DNA from: Blastomonas sp.
Lineage (GTDB): Bacteria > Pseudomonadota > Alphaproteobacteria > Sphingomonadales > Sphingomonadaceae
Direction of reading: 5' to 3'
DNA length: 64,000 bases
NCBI RefSeq assembly: GCF_030373265.1
Contig: NZ_JAUCZC010000005.1
Location: 103,541 to 167,540 of the forward strand
The translations under genes were made by a program, and so were the position numbers. Below the pieces are notes generated by a model. The model searched no databases and was not told the origin of the DNA. It was given only the letters and a program-made list of their open reading frames with translations. Shown here piece after piece: positions 1 through 10,424 of this stretch (its first letter is position 1; every line of letters begins with the position of its first letter).

Positions 1-1439
1 GAGCCGGTGCCGATATCGGTCTGGTCGGTTTCGACCAGCGCGGCGCCATCCGCCTTCAGCGTCACCCGCGCTTCGGCGGGCACCAGCATATTGACCCGTG
101 CTGCGCTGGCCATGCCCATTCCGATCCACCAGTCGCCCTCGCGGGTCTGGCACGGACGCGGCCGGCGTTGATCCCAACCGAATGCCTCGGCGCCCTGGTC
201 GAGCGCCTCGACCAGCATCCGCGACGAATAGGCCGTACCCTCCACCGGCACCTTGGCGGGAAGGTTGCGCTTGCGCAGTTCGACCGGGTCGATGTCCACC
301 GCCTCGGCGAGCTCGTCCATCGCGGCTTCGAGCACCTGCATGCCCACCGCCTCGCCGGGTGCGCGCACAGATCCGGCGGTCATGCGACTGATCCGCGCCA
401 CTTCCACCTTGAGCAAGCGGTTCTCGCCGCCATACAGAAACTCGGTCGCCTGGGTGACCGGTTCGGCGAATTCCTCGTCAGGCAGATTGGAGACCAATGC
501 TTCGTGGCCCAGCCCGATGAGCTTGCCGCTGGCATCGGACGCCAGCCGCACGCGCTGGCGGGTTTCGGAGCGGCGCATGACGGTCTCGAACACCTGCTGG
601 CGGCTCATCACCACACGCACCGGGCGCTTCAACTGCCTAGCCGCGATCGCCGCTGCAACCGCCTCGTGGGTGATGCCGAGCTTCGATCCGAAACCGCCGC
701 CGACATAAGGCGCGATGATCCGGACCTTTTCAGGGTCGATCGACAGGCAGTCGGCGATCTCTTTGACGTTGTAGGCCAGCATCTGATAGCTGCCATGCAG
801 TTCCAGCCTGTCGCCATGCCATTGGGCGATGGTCGCATGGGGCTCCATCGCGGCGCTGGCGTGGCCGGGGGTGCGATATTCGACATCGATGGCGAAGGCG
901 GCGTCGTGCATCGCCTTTTCGAGGTCGCCGCCCTCGACGGTCTCGCTGTTGTCGGGGTCTTCGACCTCGGCATCGGGACTTTCAGGATCCAGCGCGATCG
1001 GTGATTTGCTTTCGACATAGTCCACTTCCAGCGCCAGCGCCGCATCGCGGGCCTGCTCGAAGGTTTCCGCGACCACGAGCGCGATCGGCTGGGCGAAATA
1101 GTCGACCGTGTGCACACCCTGGACGGGCGCTTCGCCTGCGGTGCCTTGTGTCGAACGGCGGGTCATCGCCTCGTCCGCCAGCACGGCCAGTACGCCGGGC
1201 ATGTCCAGCACGCGCTGCTTGTGCAGCCTCTGCACGGTGCCCTGCGCAATGGTGGCGAGGACCAGCACACCCTCGGCGCAATCATCGAATTTCCATTCGG
1301 CAGAATAGGTCGCGCTGCCGCTGACCTTGAGCGGTCCCTCGGGACGGTCGAGCGGCTTGCCGATCACCCCCTGGCGGGTGTGGTCGAGCAGGTTGCGTGT
1401 ATCGGGGCTGTCGTACGTAACGGTGTCGGTGCGGCTCAT
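1..1439 (-). CDS. Xanthine dehydrogenase family molybdopterin-binding large subunit (partial)
   Basis: Runs off the left edge of the window, so only about the first 479 residues are present. It starts at ATG 1439, four bases after the FAD-subunit stop. Reverse-strand translation shows the small N-terminal domain of the family followed by the molybdenum-cofactor domain, with the glycine-rich motif YVGGGFGSK and the segment SVRAPGE typical of the xanthine/aldehyde oxidase superfamily. The active-site glutamate lies beyond the edge. With the two next genes it forms an L-M-S molybdenum hydroxylase that would hydroxylate an aldehyde or an N-heterocycle using water. The 4Fe-4S-type FAD subunit next door points to a PaoABC (YagTSR)-like aldehyde oxidoreductase, but the substrate cannot be read from sequence. 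Confidence 0.9.
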   Translation of the reverse strand, partial: MSRTDTVTYDSPDTRNLLDHTRQGVIGKPLDRPEGPLKVSGSATYSAEWKFDDCAEGVLVLATIAQGTVQRLHKQRVLDMPGVLAVLADEAMTRRSTQGTAGEAPVQGVHTVDYFAQPIALVVAETFEQARDAALALEVDYVESKSPIALDPESPDAEVEDPDNSETVEGGDLEKAMHDAAFAIDVEYRTPGHASAAMEPHATIAQWHGDRLELHGSYQMLAYNVKEIADCLSIDPEKVRIIAPYVGGGFGSKLGITHEAVAAAIAARQLKRPVRVVMSRQQVFETVMRRSETRQRVRLASDASGKLIGLGHEALVSNLPDEEFAEPVTQATEFLYGGENRLLKVEVARISRMTAGSVRAPGEAVGMQVLEAAMDELAEAVDIDPVELRKRNLPAKVPVEGTAYSSRMLVEALDQGAEAFGWDQRRPRPCQTREGDWWIGMGMASAARVNMLVPAEARVTLKADGAALVETDQTDIGTG

Positions 1440-1443
1440 CGGA

Positions 1444-2411
1444 TCAGCCCTGTGTTGCTTCGTGAAGGGTGGCGGCAAGCGCCCGGGCGGCGAGCGGTAT
1501 CTTGAAGTCGTTGTGACCGAAGCCGCGCGCATCTTTCAGCAGCAGGTCCGCGGCCTTGGTGTATAGCGCGGGCGAGGGGGTCTCGCCCACGAGCAATTCC
1601 TCGACCGCCCGATCGCGCCATGGCACCGTTCCAAGACTGCCAAAGGCCAGCGAACAGCGTGCGATGCGGCCGCCTTCCATGCTGACATCGGCCGCCACGG
1701 AAACGAGCGCGAAAGCATAGGACGCCCGGTCGCGCACCTTGCGATAGATCTGCACGCCGCCGGTGGGTGCGGGCAGGCGGACCGCAGTGATCAGTTCGCC
1801 TGGCTTCAGGGTGTTGTCGCGCGAGGGATCTTCGCCGGGCATCCGGTGGAACTCGGCTATCGGGATTTCCCGCGCGCCATTGGGTCCTTGGGTCAGCACC
1901 ACGGCATCGAGCGCGAGCATCGCAACGGCCATGTCGCCCGGATAGGTGGCGATGCACGCCTCGCTTGTACCCAAGACGGCATGAATGCGGTTGAAGCCAT
2001 CGCGCGCGGCGCAACCGGAACCCGGCTCGCGTTTGTTGCAAGCCTGGCTGGTGTCGTAGAAATATCCGCACCGTGTGCGCTGGCACAGGTTGCCGCCGGT
2101 CGTCGCGCGGTTGCGCAGCTGCGGGCTCGCCCCGGCGAGGATCGCCTTGGCGAGCAGCGGCCAGGATGTGCGGACGCGCTGATCGGCGGCGCAATCGGCA
2201 TTGGTCACCAGCGCGCCGACCCGCAGGCCGTCTTGATCTTCGACGATGGTGTCCAGCCCTGTCCGGCGGATCGAGACCAGCCGGTCGGGCGTCTCGACCT
2301 GCAGCTTCATCAGATCGACAAGATTGGTGCCGCCCGCGATGGTCGTCGCGCCGCCGCGCAGAGCTGAGAGTGCGCTATCGGTATCGGTGGCGTGATCGAG
2401 GGTGAAGGATT

Positions 2412-2415
<4 letters not shown>
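1444..2415 (-). CDS. Molybdenum hydroxylase FAD-binding subunit (PaoB/YagS-like)
   Basis: About 323 residues, the CoxM-type FAD domain. The FAD-binding motif GGTNLVDLM sits near residue 35, and [13 protein letters not shown] followed by [16 protein letters not shown] carries four cysteines in an insertion. That cysteine loop matches the extra [4Fe-4S] cluster of PaoB and of 4-hydroxybenzoyl-CoA reductase beta subunits; plain xanthine dehydrogenases lack it. The protein would pass electrons from the molybdenum centre through 2Fe-2S and FAD to an acceptor. I chose ATG 2415 because it overlaps the stop of the upstream 2Fe-2S gene (ATGA) and begins MKSFTLDHA, the usual family N-terminus; a longer open frame to 2496 has no such support. 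Confidence 0.9.
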
Positions 2416-2945
<530 letters not shown>

Positions 2946-3029
2946 GTCCGTGATCGATCCTTGTTTCGGGGGTTGTCCTTTCCTTACCAACGCCCATCGA
3001 CAAAGTTCCCCGAACGGCCCAAAATCGGG

Positions 3030-3063
3030 GCGCCCTTTTCACTCCGGGAATGCAAAAGGGCGC
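3030..3063 (-). terminator. Perfect 10-bp inverted repeat, possible transcription attenuator
   Basis: GCGCCCTTTT at 3030-3039 pairs with AAAAGGGCGC at 3054-3063 across a 14-base loop. It lies between the DUF885 gene (stop 3081) and the 2Fe-2S subunit gene (start 2945), all on the - strand. No U-tract follows on either strand, so classical Rho-independent termination is doubtful. It may partly separate the two transcription units or stabilise a processed mRNA end. Confidence 0.4.
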
Positions 3064-3080
3064 TCTTCATGCTGCGGTGA

Positions 3081-4787
3081 TCAACTGCCTTCTGTCGCCA
3101 TCGCCGTTGCCAGCGGGACGTGCGCCCAGAGCTTACGGATTTCATCGTCATGCCCGGTCAGGTCATAGCGCAGCAGTGACACCGGCAGGCGTCCGGTGTT
3201 CATCAGATAATCGTGAAATTCCTTGATCGAGAATTTCTCGCCCAACTGCCTGCGGCGGTCGACCAGCATTTTCTGAAGCTGGATCGCGCCGATGGTATAG
3301 GTCATGCCATAGCCCGGGGGGCGGCGGATATAGATGCCCGCGTCGACCCGCGCGACATTGTCGTCGAGATACGGCGTCCATTCCTTCCAGAACTCCATCG
3401 CCCCGCCGACCGTCATCTCGTTGCGCTGCATCTTGACGTCGCCAATGGTGCGGGCGGCCCGGAACAGGCCGAAGATGTAGATCAGTTCGCGGGTGCGGGG
3501 TCGGTCATCGAACAGGCCGAGCTGGATCGCGCTTTCCTCAAGGTAGAACCCCCAGCCTTCGGTGCGGCCGCTGTCGTTGACATGCCGGCGGATCGGGTGG
3601 GTCACCCGCTTGCCGGTCATCCCGTCGAAGCGGTGGCCCGGGAAGGTGGCATGGAGATGGTCGGGAGAGACATCGCGGAACTGGACCTGCTCCCAGAACA
3701 TCGGTCCATCGGGCCGCACCACCCAGGGTGCATTAAAGCCGACCTCGGTGTAGCTGTCGGGGATGTAGTCGGGGATCGTGATGATCTCCTCGTCTTTCAG
3801 CCATTTGCGGATCTTCGCGTCTGTTCCGGCCAGCTGCTTTTCATACTCCTCGGCCGACGTTGCGAGCTGGAGTTCGGGCAGGTTGCGGTTGCGGTGCCGT
3901 TCGGTCGCGTAATTCGCCCAGTGGCGTTCGAGCTCGCGCTCGGCCAGCGTCACGATTTCGTCCGAGTTATAAGGCATCAGCCGCACGTGGTGCAGGAACC
4001 AGTCATAGGCCGGTTTGCCCACGCCAGCGGCGGTGGTCATGCCGGGGCGGGCAGTGACCAGCCAGTCGCGGAAACCTGCGATTGCCTGCTGCGCTGCATC
4101 GATATCGGGCAGCAGATCGGGCTGCTGTGTCTCGGCGCGCGCACGCAGGTCCGCAAACCACCCGATCAGCCCCGCAGGCTCGACTGCGCGATAGGGCATC
4201 CCATGGCCCACGCCGTCGCCGTTCGACAGGCTGTGGATGGCCAGATCGGCATAATCGGCCGCCACCGAATCCAGGTTGATCCGCGCCTGCGCCAGATAAG
4301 CAGGGATCGTGCGCAGCCGGTCCTGGTACCGCGCGCGCTGATCAGCAGCGAGCGGCAAGTCGACATAGGCCAGCCGCTGCAGTTCATCGACATACATCCC
4401 CGGATCGCGCGCCCAGGGCTTGGTGACGGTGAGCGTAAAATCCTGCAGGTCCATCTGCGCGCGAACGGCCAGGTAATCGACCTGCTGATGCCGGTCCCAG
4501 CCTGCCACGCCAAAGTCCGGGAGCCGAGCCTGGAGCGCAGCCAGTTCCGCGCGACGGGCGGCCATGGTCTGCGGGCTGTAATCGACGATTCCGTTCACCG
4601 GTTCGGGAGTTTTCCAGGCATTGAACTGATCGAACAGCTGGACAAGCTCCTGGTAGCTTCCCTGCCCGGTGGGGGGGCCTGCCGGCTGGGAAGTGCCCAC
4701 TGTTGGGGAGGGGGCTTGCGCAGCCTGGGCAAGGCTGGCGGGGGCGGCAAGCAGCATCGCGATCGCTGCGAGAGATACCAGACGCAT
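3081..4787 (-). CDS. DUF885 family protein, secreted, altered metal motif (paralogue 1)
   Basis: 568 residues with a Sec signal peptide (MRLVSLAAIAMLLAAPASLA). PF05960 (DUF885) proteins are thought to be metal-dependent peptidases with an HEGxPGH motif and a later EGWxxYxEE helix. Here the second element is intact (EGWGFYLEESAIQ), but the first reads HATFPGH at residues 379-385, so alanine replaces the glutamate expected of a catalytic base. It shares the loss of the HE pair with the copy at 34.9 kb. ATG 4787 has a good ribosome binding site (gaggaga). It is divergent from the TonB receptor gene, and the 478-base gap between them holds a repeated 17-bp element. Either it is a subfamily with different chemistry or a non-hydrolytic partner; no substrate can be assigned. 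Confidence 0.85.
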   Translation of the reverse strand: MRLVSLAAIAMLLAAPASLAQAAQAPSPTVGTSQPAGPPTGQGSYQELVQLFDQFNAWKTPEPVNGIVDYSPQTMAARRAELAALQARLPDFGVAGWDRHQQVDYLAVRAQMDLQDFTLTVTKPWARDPGMYVDELQRLAYVDLPLAADQRARYQDRLRTIPAYLAQARINLDSVAADYADLAIHSLSNGDGVGHGMPYRAVEPAGLIGWFADLRARAETQQPDLLPDIDAAQQAIAGFRDWLVTARPGMTTAAGVGKPAYDWFLHHVRLMPYNSDEIVTLAERELERHWANYATERHRNRNLPELQLATSAEEYEKQLAGTDAKIRKWLKDEEIITIPDYIPDSYTEVGFNAPWVVRPDGPMFWEQVQFRDVSPDHLHATFPGHRFDGMTGKRVTHPIRRHVNDSGRTEGWGFYLEESAIQLGLFDDRPRTRELIYIFGLFRAARTIGDVKMQRNEMTVGGAMEFWKEWTPYLDDNVARVDAGIYIRRPPGYGMTYTIGAIQLQKMLVDRRRQLGEKFSIKEFHDYLMNTGRLPVSLLRYDLTGHDDEIRKLWAHVPLATAMATEGS

Positions 4788-4874
4788 TGAGCTGTTCTCC
4801 TCGTAATGGACTGAATGGGCGGGTTTGGAAACTACCGACTCAGTGTTCGGAACGTATCATTTGAAACGAAAAAA

Positions 4875-4891
4875 GCGTGATTTTGAGCATA
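4875..4891 (-). promoter_or_regulatory. 17-bp repeated element, copy facing the DUF885 gene
   Basis: On the - strand it reads TATGCTCAAAATCACGC, identical to the + strand copy at 5167-5183. It ends 88 bases before the DUF885 start at 4787. The rest of the 4788-5265 gap shows no credible gene. The shared sequence could be a regulator site or a matched promoter core. Confidence 0.5.
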
Positions 4892-5166
4892 GTGTTGCGC
4901 CGGGGGCGTGCGGTCAAGTGTCAAACGGGGCGATGCAGGCGGTGCCGCAGGTCGCAGGCAGGGCCCGCTTGTCCAGGACGAGAAGACCCCAAGGCGATAA
5001 CGGTGGCCAGTGAAGGAAAGAACTAAAACAGATAAAAAACAAATGCTTAAAGCGGCGTATTTGACCGTCGAGCGCGCTGTCGGATGCCGATGCAGTCTGT
5101 TTGGCGAGGCGCGATATGACGGAGATCATATTTTTTTATGACACGGAATTGACGCCATCCCCACAA

Positions 5167-5183
5167 TATGCTCAAAATCACGC
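5167..5183 (+). promoter_or_regulatory. 17-bp repeated element, copy facing the TonB receptor gene
   Basis: TATGCTCAAAATCACGC, an exact copy of the - strand element at 4875-4891. It ends 83 bases before the TonB receptor start at 5266, nearly the same distance and the same orientation toward its gene as the other copy. A TTGACG at 5149-5154 with CAAAAT 18 bases further on could form a promoter overlapping the element. Confidence 0.5.
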
Positions 5184-5265
5184 AACTGTTCACGGGAATG
5201 ATCAACAGGAAAATGTTGGCTCCCGTGGCCTTCGCAGGTGAGCGTTTAACTCAGGGAGTAGAAAA

Positions 5266-8103
5266 ATGGTTTTGAGGCGGGTTGGGTTTAATCGTGCAGC
5301 ATTGAAGTGCGGATCGGCGCTTCTGCTTTCCATGGCCGTGACTGGAACTGCGTTCGCGCAGGACCAGGCAGATAGCGAAGAAGGCGGTTCGATCGTGGTG
5401 ACCGGTTCGCGCATTCCGCGTCCGGACGTTGAATCCAACAGCCCGGTGAACGTCATCGGCGAAGAGGAAATCAAGCTTTCGGTGACTGTCGAAAGCGAGC
5501 AGCTGCTCAATGCGCTGCCGCAAGCGGTCGCAGGCGCCGGTGCACAGTCCAACTCGGGCAACCTCTCGGCAACCGTCAACCTGCGTGGCCTTGGACCGGT
5601 GCGCACCCTGGTGCTGCAGAACGGCCGCCGCGTTGTCGGCGCGTCGCAGGACGGCGTGGTCGATCTCAACATGATCCCGCCCTCGCTGGTGTCTCGCATT
5701 GAAGTCGTGACGGGTGGCGCTTCGGCGGTGTACGGTTCGGACGCGATGGCCGGTGTCGTCAACTTCGTGATGAAGGATGACTTCGAGGGCTTTGAGATCG
5801 GCGGCTTTTACGGCATCAGCGACGAAGGCGATGCCGCGCGCTACAATGTGGAATTCACCGCTGGTGGCAACTTCGCCGATGGACGCGGCAACATCGTGTT
5901 CCATGGCAGCTATTTTGATCGCGCTCAGGTGCGGGGCGCGCAGCGCGACCACGCGACCGTGTTCCTCGCCGATGCCATCGTCAACGGCCAGCCGACGCTG
6001 GTTCCGGCCGGCAATGGCGTAACGCCGCAGGGCACCATCTTCAGCCCTCAGCTCGTCGGATTGCGCGACCGTGCCGGGACCGCGATCGGCACCGCAGGCA
6101 TCTTCTTCGCACCCGAAGGCTGGCGCGCCTATCGTGGGTCCGATGGGTTCAACGACCGTCCGTTCACCAACCTGCAGATGCCGATGCAGCGCTGGCAGGC
6201 GTCGGTGCTGGGTCATTATGAAATGACCGATGCGATCACCGCGTTCTGGGAAGGCTCCTACGTCCGCAGCAAGATCAATTCGACCCTGGGCGCGGTGCCG
6301 ATGAGCAGCTCGGGCTTCATCCCCGGTTTCCAGCTCGATCTGCGCAATCCCTATCTCGATCCCTCGTTGCGCGAGTTCCTGCGCGTCAACCTCGATGCTG
6401 ACGGCAACAACCTGGTCCCGGTCAACATCAACCGGCGCCTGCTCGATGCCGGCGATCGCACCAGCGACCAGACCCGCGATTTCTATCGCTTCGTGCTGGG
6501 CCTGAAGGGCGACCTGACCAGCCAGCTGAAGTGGGAAGTGTTCTACAATCAGGGCGAAAACACGATCACCGACGTCCAGGGCGGCGGCGTGCTGATCGAC
6601 AACTTCGCCAACAGCTTCCTGACCAACCCGGCCAACCCTTTCGATTGCGCTGTTGCCGATCCGCGGTGCGTCACGATCAATCCCTTTGGCTTCGGTTCGC
6701 TGACCCCTCAAATGATCGACTATATCTCGACCGAGCTGACCAACATCACCAACGTCAAGCAGAGGCAGATCGGCGGCAGCATCACCGGTTCGCTGTTCTC
6801 GCTGCCTGCCGGCGATGTCGGCATTTCGGTGGGTGCGGAATATCGCAAGGAAAGTTCGCAGTTCGATCCTGACCAGCTCTACGTGCAGGGCAAGGCGCTG
6901 TCGCGTTCGGCGGGTCTCAGCCCCACGGGCGGTTCGTTCGACGTCGCCGAAGTCTATGGCGAAGTCTATGTGCCGATCCTCGCCGACACCCCCGGCTTCG
7001 AGTTGGTGGCCTTTGAAGGCGGCGCACGCTATTCGGATTACTCGACCGCGGGCAAGGTCTTCTCGTACAAACTGGGCGGCGAATATTCGCCTTTCGAAGG
7101 CCTGAAGTTCCGCGGCCTTTACCAGCGTGCGGTGCGCGCGCCGAACGTGGTCGAATTGTTCTCGGGAGCCACCAACACTGCGCCGCAGGCGGTCGATTTC
7201 TGCAACGCCGATGCCGGTCGTACCGCTGCAGAACGAGACTTCTGCATCACCGCGCTGCGTGTTCCGGCCAGCGTTATCGATGTGTTCCAGCAGGAGAACC
7301 AGCAGATCCGCGCGGTGACGGGCGGAAACCCCAATCTGCAGGAAGAAACGTCGGATACCTGGTCGGTCGGTGCAGTGATCCGCCCGGCCTTCATCCCCAA
7401 TCTGCAGCTCACGGTCGATTACTACAACATCAAGATCGACCAGGCGATCGGATCGTTCGGCGGTGGTCTCCAGGCGGTGATCACGGCGTGCAACGCCAAT
7501 CTGTCGCTCACCAACATCTTCTGTCAGCCGCTGGCCAATCGCACGCCAGACGGTCAGCTGATCGATGTGCCGCTGCTCAACGCCAATATCGCCAAGCTGG
7601 AAACCTCGGGCGTCGATTTCCGTCTCGATTACCGGCACCAGATCGGGGAAGCGGGCAGCATCAATTACTTCATCGCGGGGAGCTATCTCATCGATGCGAT
7701 CACGCAGGGAAGCCCGGCAGTCAACCCGGTCAACTGCGCGGGCTATATCGGCGGCGGCAGCTGCACCACGGCGAACCCGACCTGGCGCTTCACCCAGCGC
7801 CTAACTTGGGCCACGGATTCGTTGCAGGTCTCGCTCCGGCATCGTTACCTGGGGTCGACCACGGATGGCCGCATTGCCGGTGCGATCGCGTCAGGCATCA
7901 CGCCTCCGCGGCTGGCTCGTCCAGAAACCGGTGATGTGCATTACTTCGACCTCAGCGCCAATCTGGACGTGACCGAAACGTTCAGCTTCTTCGGGTCGAT
8001 CGACAACCTGCTGGATCGTGATCCGCCGTTCTATCTCTTCGAGCGGGAAACCTTCGATGCGATCGGTCGTCGCTTCACGGTTGGTTTCAGGGCCAACTTC
8101 TGA
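5266..8103 (+). CDS. TonB-dependent outer-membrane receptor (large)
   Basis: 945 residues. The signal peptide ends near TGTAFAQ; the TonB box/plug start reads SIVVTGSRIPRP, followed by a plug domain (TVNLRGLGPVRTLVLQNGRR and EVVTGGASAVYGSDAMAGVV) and a long beta-barrel ending in FTVGFRANF with the expected terminal aromatic residue. It is of the long sphingomonad/Caulobacter receptor type, often found beside peptidase or amidohydrolase genes. A strong ribosome binding site (cagggagtagaaa) precedes ATG 5266. It is the first gene of a run continuing into an S9 peptidase and a DUF885 enzyme, so a peptide or peptide-like ligand is the best guess. A GC-rich hairpin follows its stop codon. Confidence 0.93.
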   Translation: MVLRRVGFNRAALKCGSALLLSMAVTGTAFAQDQADSEEGGSIVVTGSRIPRPDVESNSPVNVIGEEEIKLSVTVESEQLLNALPQAVAGAGAQSNSGNLSATVNLRGLGPVRTLVLQNGRRVVGASQDGVVDLNMIPPSLVSRIEVVTGGASAVYGSDAMAGVVNFVMKDDFEGFEIGGFYGISDEGDAARYNVEFTAGGNFADGRGNIVFHGSYFDRAQVRGAQRDHATVFLADAIVNGQPTLVPAGNGVTPQGTIFSPQLVGLRDRAGTAIGTAGIFFAPEGWRAYRGSDGFNDRPFTNLQMPMQRWQASVLGHYEMTDAITAFWEGSYVRSKINSTLGAVPMSSSGFIPGFQLDLRNPYLDPSLREFLRVNLDADGNNLVPVNINRRLLDAGDRTSDQTRDFYRFVLGLKGDLTSQLKWEVFYNQGENTITDVQGGGVLIDNFANSFLTNPANPFDCAVADPRCVTINPFGFGSLTPQMIDYISTELTNITNVKQRQIGGSITGSLFSLPAGDVGISVGAEYRKESSQFDPDQLYVQGKALSRSAGLSPTGGSFDVAEVYGEVYVPILADTPGFELVAFEGGARYSDYSTAGKVFSYKLGGEYSPFEGLKFRGLYQRAVRAPNVVELFSGATNTAPQAVDFCNADAGRTAAERDFCITALRVPASVIDVFQQENQQIRAVTGGNPNLQEETSDTWSVGAVIRPAFIPNLQLTVDYYNIKIDQAIGSFGGGLQAVITACNANLSLTNIFCQPLANRTPDGQLIDVPLLNANIAKLETSGVDFRLDYRHQIGEAGSINYFIAGSYLIDAITQGSPAVNPVNCAGYIGGGSCTTANPTWRFTQRLTWATDSLQVSLRHRYLGSTTDGRIAGAIASGITPPRLARPETGDVHYFDLSANLDVTETFSFFGSIDNLLDRDPPFYLFERETFDAIGRRFTVGFRANF

Positions 8104-8112
8104 GTGGTAACG

Positions 8113-8149
8113 CGTGGACCGCGGCGGCATTGTGTCGTCGCGGTCCACG
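8113..8149 (+). terminator. Strong intercistronic hairpin after TonB receptor gene
   Basis: CGTGGACCGCG (8113-8123) pairs perfectly with CGCGGTCCACG (8139-8149): an 11-bp stem and 15-base loop, 10 bases after the receptor stop and 40 bases before the S9 peptidase start. No U-run follows, so it more likely protects the receptor mRNA 3' end or gives partial read-through than full termination. Confidence 0.5.
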
Positions 8150-8188
8150 GGTCGCATTCAATGACAAGCAAAGCTGGGGTTGCGTTAC

Positions 8189-10423
8189 ATGAAGAGATCA
8201 GGTGTGCTCAGGGTCGCCACGGCAGCGGTGGCGCTGCTGATGTCGACGTCGGTTTTGGCGCAGGACCGGCCCTGGCCGCACGCTCCTGTCCATGGCGGTG
8301 CAGACGTTGCGGGCACCTCGCTATCGATCGATGAACTCTACCAGCCCAAAAGCCTGATCGGCACCTCGCCCGAAGGATATAGTTGGTCGCGCGACGGCAG
8401 CACGGTTCTGTTCCTGTGGAACGACGAGGGCCACAGCTATCGGGACATCTGGTCCTATTCTCCCAAGACCGGAAAGAAGACCCGGCTCACCTTTCTGGGC
8501 CGGGACAGCAAGCCGGAGGCCGAGCAGAAGGGCATCGCACAGGCGGTGCAGCTTAGCGGTGGTCGGGTCGCCTTCACCCTTGGCGGCCAGTTGCATATCC
8601 GCAGCGCGGCGGGAGCCATTACCAAGGTGGAAACCGACAAGCAGGCGATCCGCAAGCTGGTCGTTTCCCCCGATGGCAGCCGGCTGGCCTTCATCGCGGG
8701 CAACACCGCCGACACCCGCAACCGGGTCACCCTTGGCGGTGTGTTGTGGGTCCGTGACGTAACGGCCACCGACGACAAGACCGCGGTCCGGGTCGCCGGC
8801 AACGACGATCCCAAAATCTATATCGATGACTATCACTGGTCGGCGGACGGCAAGGCGATCGCGTTTCAGCAATCCGACGATCGCGCGATGCCCGAACGCG
8901 ACATCTTTTATTACGCCAAGGGCGAACTGCAGAACAACCGCGTGATCCGCGCTTTTCCCGGTGACGAAACCACCAAGGCCAGCGTGGGGGTCGTCGACCT
9001 GGCATCGGGCACCATCCGAATGTTCGACCGGCCCGACCCCAAGCATCACGTCTGGGGCTTTGGACTGTCAAGCGACGGCAAGCGGGTGTTCGTCAGCGGA
9101 TCGGACATGGAGGCCAACGAGCACACGATCTACGTCTATGACGTGGCCACGGGGGCTCGCGAAACCTTTTATCAACTGCGCGAGCCCAAGCATCTGCGCC
9201 CCGACTGGCAGGTCGCCTGGGCGCCGGGCGATGACGGGCTGATCATTCTCACCGACCGCGATGGCTGGCTGCACCTCTATCATCAGCGCGCAGCGGGCGA
9301 GACACCGCGGCAGATCACTAGAGGCGAATGGGAAATCGCTTCGTTCGAGGTCGATGACGCCCGCGGCCAGATCTATTTCACCGCCAACAAGTCCTATCTC
9401 TCGGATCGCCAGATCTACCGCGTCCCGGTAGCCGGCGGTGCGGTGCAGCAGATCAGCGGTCAGGCCGCAGGCACGCATGAGCCGGTCTACTCGCCCGATT
9501 TTCGGCATGTCGCCGACTGGTACAGCAACGATACCACGCCGCCCGAACTGTATCTGATCGATACCGCCAAGCCGGCCAAGGTTGCGCAGGTGACCAAGTC
9601 GCCCTTGCCGGCCTTCTACCGGCAGACCTGGGCGAACGTTGGCTACGCCGAATTTCCGAGCCACGTCGATGGCGTGAACCTCGTCGCGCGGCTGAGCCTG
9701 CCCGCCAATTACGACCCGGCGAAGAAATATCCGGTGATCGTCGGTTCGGTCTATTCGGATGCGGTGCGCAACCAGTGGGGCGGTCGCCGGGCCCATCCCA
9801 CCTGGGGGCTCGACCAGTATTTCGTCGCGCAGGGCTACATCGTGCTCAACGTCAATATTCGCGGATCGTGGGGGCAGGGGCGCGACCATAACCAGACGCA
9901 GCACCACAGCTACGGCGAAACCGACATCAACGATCTGGAAAGCGGCGTGCGTTTTCTGGTCGACAAGGGCTATGCCGATCCCAAGCGCATCGGCATCTGG
10001 GGCTCCAGCTACGGCGGGCTGATGACGATCATGTCGCTGTCCAAGAAGCCCGGCGTCTATGCTGCCGGCATCGCGGGCGCGCCGGCCACCAATGTCTGGC
10101 ACGCGTATCCTGGGCAGATGTGGATCATGGGCCCGCCCACCGGTGATGACATGCCCGGTCGCTACGAAGCGCAGTCAGCGCTGTATCAGGCCAAGGGGAT
10201 TCAGGACCCGTTGATGATCATCCATGGCACGCGCGACCCGGTTGTGCTGTATTCGGACACGATCGCGCTGGCAGAAGGCATGATCGACCGCGAGCAGATG
10301 TTCGAACTGGTGACGCTGCCTGGCGCCAACCACGGCTGGGCCGGCGACAACCTGCGCCAGACGCGGTTCGCCTTCAAGAAGATGGTCGATTTCTTCGATC
10401 GCAACGTCAAGAACAGGAAATAG
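8189..10423 (+). CDS. S9 family (prolyl oligopeptidase/DPP-IV type) secreted peptidase
   Basis: 744 residues with a signal peptide ending TSVLAQ. The N-terminal two thirds is a beta-propeller (repeats such as YSWSRDGSTVLFLW and VVSPDGSRLAFIAG); the C-terminal alpha/beta-hydrolase holds the catalytic triad: Ser607 in GSSYGG, Asp683 in GTRDPVV and His715 in ANHGWAG. Family members cleave peptides after proline or remove Xaa-Pro dipeptides, here presumably in the periplasm. I prefer ATG 8189 over the TTG three codons upstream. One base separates its stop from the next start (10425), so translation of the DUF885 partner is probably coupled. Confidence 0.93.
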   Translation: MKRSGVLRVATAAVALLMSTSVLAQDRPWPHAPVHGGADVAGTSLSIDELYQPKSLIGTSPEGYSWSRDGSTVLFLWNDEGHSYRDIWSYSPKTGKKTRLTFLGRDSKPEAEQKGIAQAVQLSGGRVAFTLGGQLHIRSAAGAITKVETDKQAIRKLVVSPDGSRLAFIAGNTADTRNRVTLGGVLWVRDVTATDDKTAVRVAGNDDPKIYIDDYHWSADGKAIAFQQSDDRAMPERDIFYYAKGELQNNRVIRAFPGDETTKASVGVVDLASGTIRMFDRPDPKHHVWGFGLSSDGKRVFVSGSDMEANEHTIYVYDVATGARETFYQLREPKHLRPDWQVAWAPGDDGLIILTDRDGWLHLYHQRAAGETPRQITRGEWEIASFEVDDARGQIYFTANKSYLSDRQIYRVPVAGGAVQQISGQAAGTHEPVYSPDFRHVADWYSNDTTPPELYLIDTAKPAKVAQVTKSPLPAFYRQTWANVGYAEFPSHVDGVNLVARLSLPANYDPAKKYPVIVGSVYSDAVRNQWGGRRAHPTWGLDQYFVAQGYIVLNVNIRGSWGQGRDHNQTQHHSYGETDINDLESGVRFLVDKGYADPKRIGIWGSSYGGLMTIMSLSKKPGVYAAGIAGAPATNVWHAYPGQMWIMGPPTGDDMPGRYEAQSALYQAKGIQDPLMIIHGTRDPVVLYSDTIALAEGMIDREQMFELVTLPGANHGWAGDNLRQTRFAFKKMVDFFDRNVKNRK

Positions 10424-10424
10424 A

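Noticed and set aside
5251..7638. A 795-codon open frame on the - strand opposite the TonB receptor gene
   Set aside because: High-GC antisense shadow: the + strand frame has a signal peptide, TonB box and barrel end, while the - strand product has no recognisable domain.
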